NCBI RefSeq assembly: GCF_032854445.1
Contig: NC_088303.1
Location: forward strand, 6,147,501-6,211,500
DNA: 64,000 nucleotides
Direction of reading: 5' to 3'
Source: Liolophura sinensis
Taxonomy: Eukaryota; Mollusca; Polyplacophora; Chitonida; Chitonidae
Shown here: positions 60,151 through 64,000 of the stretch, in pieces
Numbering within the stretch: the first letter of the stretch is position 1
How the letters are laid out: every line of letters starts with the position of its first letter
Position numbers and translations under genes: made by a program
The notes under the pieces: model-generated
What the model was told of the DNA's origin: nothing
Seen by the model: the letters and a program-made list of their open reading frames with translations, nothing else
The model's database searches: none

Positions 60151-61139
60151 CTGTTCAAAAGTAATTATTCTCGCTAACTGAAGTTACGCAACACCACCTA
60201 GGACGATCATGCACAAACCACTTACACATTAGCAAATCGTGGCACACGCCATACAACGTGTGAAGTGATAGGTTCGAGTCAGTAAACACCGCGGTATTGT
60301 GTGCGCTTTTCTTTATAATATTCAGGACGATATAGGTCTAGGTGTGAATTCTTGCCTACGCAAACAATTAGCTCCAAGAAGTTTAGGGATGCCCACTTGA
60401 ATCTTTGCTTGCTCTGAAGGCAAAAGTTTTAGTTTGCCACTTAACAGGTACTGATCTCTAAGATCAAACACTTTAATGGTCGTGGCTTTCTCCCAAACTG
60501 TGCCAGTTTTGCCCCCACCATAATAATGGTCGCTGTACTCAGTAAAAAATCAATGCTTTGTTTATAAAGACCTTTCTGTTAATGTGTCAATAAATAACAA
60601 ACCACGTCTAGTAACTACATAGATTATTATACTAAACATGTGAAACGTTTAAATAATAATCATATAATCAAATAAACAATACGCATTTATTCACATTTCT
60701 GTAGATCGGAATGGCTAACTGTTTTTCAGATCGCATTTGATGCAATGCGGCCTTTAGGTTAACACTCATGTAGAGTGGCTTGAATCGAAGTTGACATATT
60801 TTAAGCCTTTACAGAAATGCGGTTGGGTGCATTTACATGTACGTCATTAAATTTAATTGCTCAAAACGTTTGTGCGTTTATAAGACGACTAGATTTAATT
60901 GCATCACTTGGTAAGGTGACTGCTGCTTATTTACCACGGTAAGTCTCATTTACATAGCAATAGGAACGGTAGGCAGCATGGCCAAGCTGTGAATGGTTTT
61001 CGAGTCACAACTCTCTGTATCCCACTTGACGTACAAGTACATGCACCGACGACAAACTATACCCATCATTGATTACATCGCGGATGTTTTCTGGATACAT
61101 CATACTCCATTTCACCCAGGATTACACACCTGACTGTTC
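60151..61139. other. No gene seen
   Basis: AT-rich. A B-box-like AGGTTCGAGTC near 60270 has no matching A box. Confidence 0.45.
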
Positions 61140-61590
61140 AGTTCTATGGTATTATGTCGGTACCAACAACTGTTATCTTCTTCAACTAGGTGGGCTGTAA
61201 ACGCCCACTGGTATTATGTCCCCACCAATATCGAGTCTGCAGTTCGTCTCATTTCGCTTAAATCTGACTGACTGTCAACCTCTGTTTGAACTGTATGCAG
61301 GTTATTGGTTGACAATTGTTGTTTTTATCTCATTTCTCTTCAACCAGACTTGCTGTAAACGCCTCTTTGAGCGGTGTACAGGTAATGGGTTGGTGCCCAC
61401 ATTTTGGAATCTTTATCTCATTTCACATCAACCAGACTGGGTTAAAACGTCTCACTGAGTATTCTACTGTTGATTGCCAGCTTTAACAGTTGGGAACTTA
61501 CTAGTTCTACTAATAAGACAGCTTACTAGTTGTCTCTCTAGTTTATCCAGACTAGCTGCAAACGCCTTGCTGAGCCGTCCATTAAACTTT
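61140..61590. repeat. Diverged tandem repeat, about 81-88 bp spacing
   Basis: CTCATTTC recurs at 61248, 61329 and 61417, each followed by ACCAGACT-like and CTGTAAACGCC-like blocks. Further degraded units lie on both sides (61185-61210, 61548-61575). Confidence 0.6.
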
Positions 61591-62315
61591 TTATCAGGAC
61601 CAAAAAACTGTACCTATATCTTCAGCGTTAGAGACTGATATGACTATAATACATAGCACCGCTTTGCTTCCGCCAACCGTAACAATGAAGACAAGGTGCA
61701 GCCTTCTCCTTACTTTTTGTCTCCAATCTCTCACCTTGGCTACAGTAATCTGTAGTCATTGCTTAAGTTGTAAAACTAGTGTGTATGTATGAGACTATAC
61801 CAACTAGATTACGTCTACATTTACCAACTGGTTCACGCATAAAACCCAGCATTTCCACTCAGCATTTTTACCAAGGTCTTGTGTAAGACATGCCTTGGTA
61901 TGTTTATTTGGGGATCCTTACCCCCAGGTTGTTCTTTGAAATGGACTGAGAGTGATACATGAATGCCTGTCAGCATCATGTGAATGTTCAATTTTCTATC
62001 GAAGACGCTATCCACTTTGTCCTTATTTATTAAATATATACCAATACTGATCAATTTCTTTCTCGTAACTCAACAATTATTTCGCTTTAATATTACACGT
62101 ATCGCCAGTAAGCCCTATAAACTCCTTCACAATAATGTCCTTTTGTCCTTGAAGTATAAAGGAACTTTTATATCCTTAAATGAGCGGCCGTGTTCATTGA
62201 GATGCCTCAATATGGAAACTTATATCATTGATTTCACGGATATAAATGAATGCTTTGTTAGATATTACCACTTGCTCATGGAAATGCCGTCTGCGCTTTT
62301 ATGCGTTGAAAATTG
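61591..62315. other. No assigned gene
   Basis: Opposing open frames at 61833-62054 (-) and 61984-62316 (+, 110 codons from ATG) overlap. Neither is recognisable. Confidence 0.35.
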
Positions 62316-62729
62316 ATGGTTGAAACGTCCCAGACGCTCGGGTCGTCTCTCCTTTCAACACAACAAGAGTACGACCGAGAGACTGCCGAGTGACTGAGGC
62401 TGAGGGTGGGTGAAAAAGAGGCAGAGTTTGTGGAATCCCCGTTTGCCGTGCTTCCCAGAGAAAGATCCGCCGACGTGCACTCCCCTGGTGTTCAGAATCA
62501 ATCATGTCAATCACCACTTCCAGTGGAAACACATAGTGGCCTCGGTGTACCTGAAGATATTTATGTCCCATGCGAAATGTCAGCTAATTCCAATAAGATA
62601 TGAAGGGTTTCGTTCTGACGCCACATTGTAGCGAATATTCTACGCCAATATAAGGACGATGCTCTGGTGGGATTAGGTGAATTTGGGGAAGATATTGATT
62701 TTACGGAGGGTGAGGAAGATAGCTTTTGA
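62316..62729 (+). pseudogene. Coding-like stretch with in-frame TGA and frame change, unrecognised
   Basis: From ATG 62316 a frame reads ETSQTLGSSLLSTQQEYD, meets one TGA at about 62391, then continues to a TGA at 62601-62603 (PGVQNQSCQSPLPVETHSG). A different frame, 62619-62729, ends in an acidic tail (GEFGEDIDFTEGEEDSF) and a TGA. Higher GC and coding-like codons suggest a broken gene or two exons. The minus strand is also open (62299-62571), so caution applies. Confidence 0.28.
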
Positions 62730-63167
62730 CAGGCTTGTCGACTGGTGACGTGCTGTACATTGGCGACATGTTGCACCGTGACATTTCATGATTTACAATC
62801 CCCGTGAAGGTTATACTTGCATTTGCGCGAAGTTAAACTGTACGCTTGTAATTTATCACACCATACCCATTGTGCATGTATGAGAGTACGCTACCCGAGA
62901 TGTGTGGTAGCACTGTGTAAAATGAGTCGGATGGCTAGCGGTAAGATAAGTGCTTCTCTGTTTTTCACATGCTGGTCTTTCAATCGTTCGAACACACCAA
63001 ATAGCGCTCGCAAGATCATTTTTGTGGTTTAAGTTAAGATCCTTGGAGATTATTTTTCTTCTTTTAATATGACTTACACATTATTTTACTATGCTAATGA
63101 CAATTAACCCGTTGCACAATGGAAAATACGCCAATTACCTGTCAAAACTCCACCCCACCCCACCAAC
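62730..63167. other. No gene seen
   Basis: Unique sequence; a short C-rich patch lies at about 63148-63165. Confidence 0.4.
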
Positions 63168-63283
63168 TCAATAGTCTGTTGTATAGGTATCTAACTGAAT
63201 AGTCTGTTGTATAAGTATCCAACTGAATAGTCTGTTGTATAGGTATCCTACTGAATAGTCTGTTGTATAGGTATCCTACTGAA
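63168..63283. repeat. 28-bp tandem repeat, about 4 copies
   Basis: Unit AATAGTCTGTTGTATAGGTA plus TCCTACTG, with minor variants. Confidence 0.95.
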
Positions 63284-63312
63284 AACCACTCAAAGATTAT
63301 TTCCATTACTGA

Positions 63313-63588
63313 GGAAACATTCCTGCTAGGATTCAATATCAGAAAATTACCATTTTTGTTTTGGAACGGATTATTTCGGATAAACAAGATGCTATTTTAT
63401 TTCTATGGCGGTGTGATTTTGAAGTTCATTCAGAAGTGCTAACTTCAGTCTTTATTGGAATTTATGTCTTTGCTGTACAACAATTTAAACGAGATGATAA
63501 TCTGTTTGTTCAGTTATATTCGATTATATTCAAGATTTGGAGAGAAATTCAGGCCTTAGAATCAGATCTGGTTTTTCTATCATTTTGA
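63313..63588 (+). CDS. Candidate terminal exon, unrecognised
   Basis: The + frame is open from 63313 to a TGA at 63586-63588; an acceptor could be TTCAATATCAG at about 63342. Codons show a strong coding-like bias (GAT, GAA and GTT-type), with SDKQDAILFLWRCDFEVHSE and SVFIGIYVFAVQQFKRDDN. It appears to be a mixed alpha/beta protein fragment. No family recognised and no poly(A) signal close by. Confidence 0.33.
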   Translation, partial: GNIPARIQYQKITIFVLERIISDKQDAILFLWRCDFEVHSEVLTSVFIGIYVFAVQQFKRDDNLFVQLYSIIFKIWREIQALESDLVFLSF

Positions 63589-63898
63589 ACGAACTTTACG
63601 ATGGGAGGCGGAGTTTTGCACAAGATGGTCTTTACCCCCAGATGTTGCTGGGGTTGTATGCAAACCGGTTGGAGTCCAGTCGTCCAGGAAGTTTGGCAGA
63701 GTGACCTCCCTTACAACTCTGATTTATAAATCGCCTTATCGAAAAGTACACTAAGTATTAGATCACTCGCGAAGCTTAGCATCAGCTATAGGGTCCGTCC
63801 CAGTGCCACTGCCCCTCGTCTCATCACGACGACCATGATGTCTACCACAGGACCGCAGGTATAGACAAGCTCTTCACACCAGTGGGATCCGCACTTAC
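63589..63898. other. Presumed intron of the edge exon, no other gene seen
   Basis: GC-richer than average. It begins, on the minus strand, with the donor GTAAGT of the exon at 63899-64000. Confidence 0.35.
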
Positions 63899-64000
63899 CA
63901 TAAACCTTTCCTGATGTCATGCGTGGGGAAATTGTGTTCGTGATTCCAATAGTCCCAGATTGAAAAAGTCATTGGCCAGACGTCACTCCCAGGGTCTCTG
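63899..64000 (-). CDS. Candidate internal exon cut by the window end, unrecognised
   Basis: The minus strand is open from the window edge to a consensus donor TG|GTAAGT (exon ends at 63899, phase 2). The frame contains SDVWPMTFSIWDYWNHEHNF followed by PTHDIRKGL, rich in aromatic residues and very protein-like; the other two frames are closed by stops. No family recognised. Upstream exons would lie beyond the window. Confidence 0.42.

Noticed and set aside
60225-60295. B-box-like AGGTTCGAGTC
   Set aside because: No A box or cloverleaf; at most a SINE remnant.

Overview
The window looks like nuclear DNA from a lophotrochozoan animal, most likely a marine mollusc. The evidence is an AT-rich genome with very few long open frames, one clear animal-type coding exon ending in a GT splice donor, many tandem arrays, and several copies of tRNA-derived SINEs. 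Two SINE signatures, a body reading CAGCATTATGGTGGG and a 3' end reading GTTAAACCCCAAGCACTCAC, are ones I associate with molluscan and related genomes. Nothing suggests a bacterial, viral or organellar origin, so open frames with bacterial-style alternative starts mean little here.

The only gene recognised with good confidence is on the + strand at 32419-33047. It is the N-terminal, ectodomain-coding part of a class C orphan GPCR of the GPR158/GPR179 (Drosophila Smog) family: a signal peptide followed by the start of the Cache-like ligand domain, ending at a consensus splice donor. The reading frame changes between these two parts. A 100-bp GT-AG intron (32494-32593) would join them in phase; a 1-bp frameshift is the alternative. 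A large intron would then follow, holding the 47-bp satellite at 33.5-35.0 kb and possibly the 40-bp array at 36.9-37.8 kb.

Other coding evidence is weaker. There are single open stretches with coding-like codon patterns, mostly on the minus strand, several next to plausible acceptors, donors or poly(A) signals: 1-500, 2812-3069, 12448-12523, 25363-25517, 28460-28660, 39020-39405, 40408-40608, 44942-45365, 57362-57649, 58046-58558, 59935-60150 and 63899-64000 on minus; 31473-31673, 62316-62729 and 63313-63588 on plus. I could assign no family to most. They are offered as candidate exons only; the longest of them are no longer than chance could give in 64 kb.

Repeats dominate the rest. About fifteen different tandem arrays are present. 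The largest is a 36-bp satellite at 46.48-49.81 kb, interrupted by a 277-bp segment that is a near-identical inverted copy of 45659-45933. Dispersed elements include two SINE types (three insertions with recognisable target-site duplications), relics of the same SINEs, a dead non-LTR retrotransposon reverse transcriptase at 55.2-56.3 kb, and two copies of another dispersed element at 21.2 and 49.8 kb, one of which has a 64-bp segment amplified five times.

Region by region: 0-14 kb is sparse with minor SINE remnants; 14.9-15.8 kb is a tandem array split by a SINE; 20.9-23.5 kb is a dense repeat cluster; 26-29 kb is unique sequence with regulatory-looking motifs and a G-quadruplex motif; 31.4-33.1 kb is genic; 33.5-37.8 kb is satellite; 39-45.4 kb is mostly unique with scattered ORFs; 45.4-50.1 kb is satellite and inverted repeat; 53.2-54.8 kb holds two adjoining arrays; 55-64 kb has a LINE relic and unassigned candidate exons.
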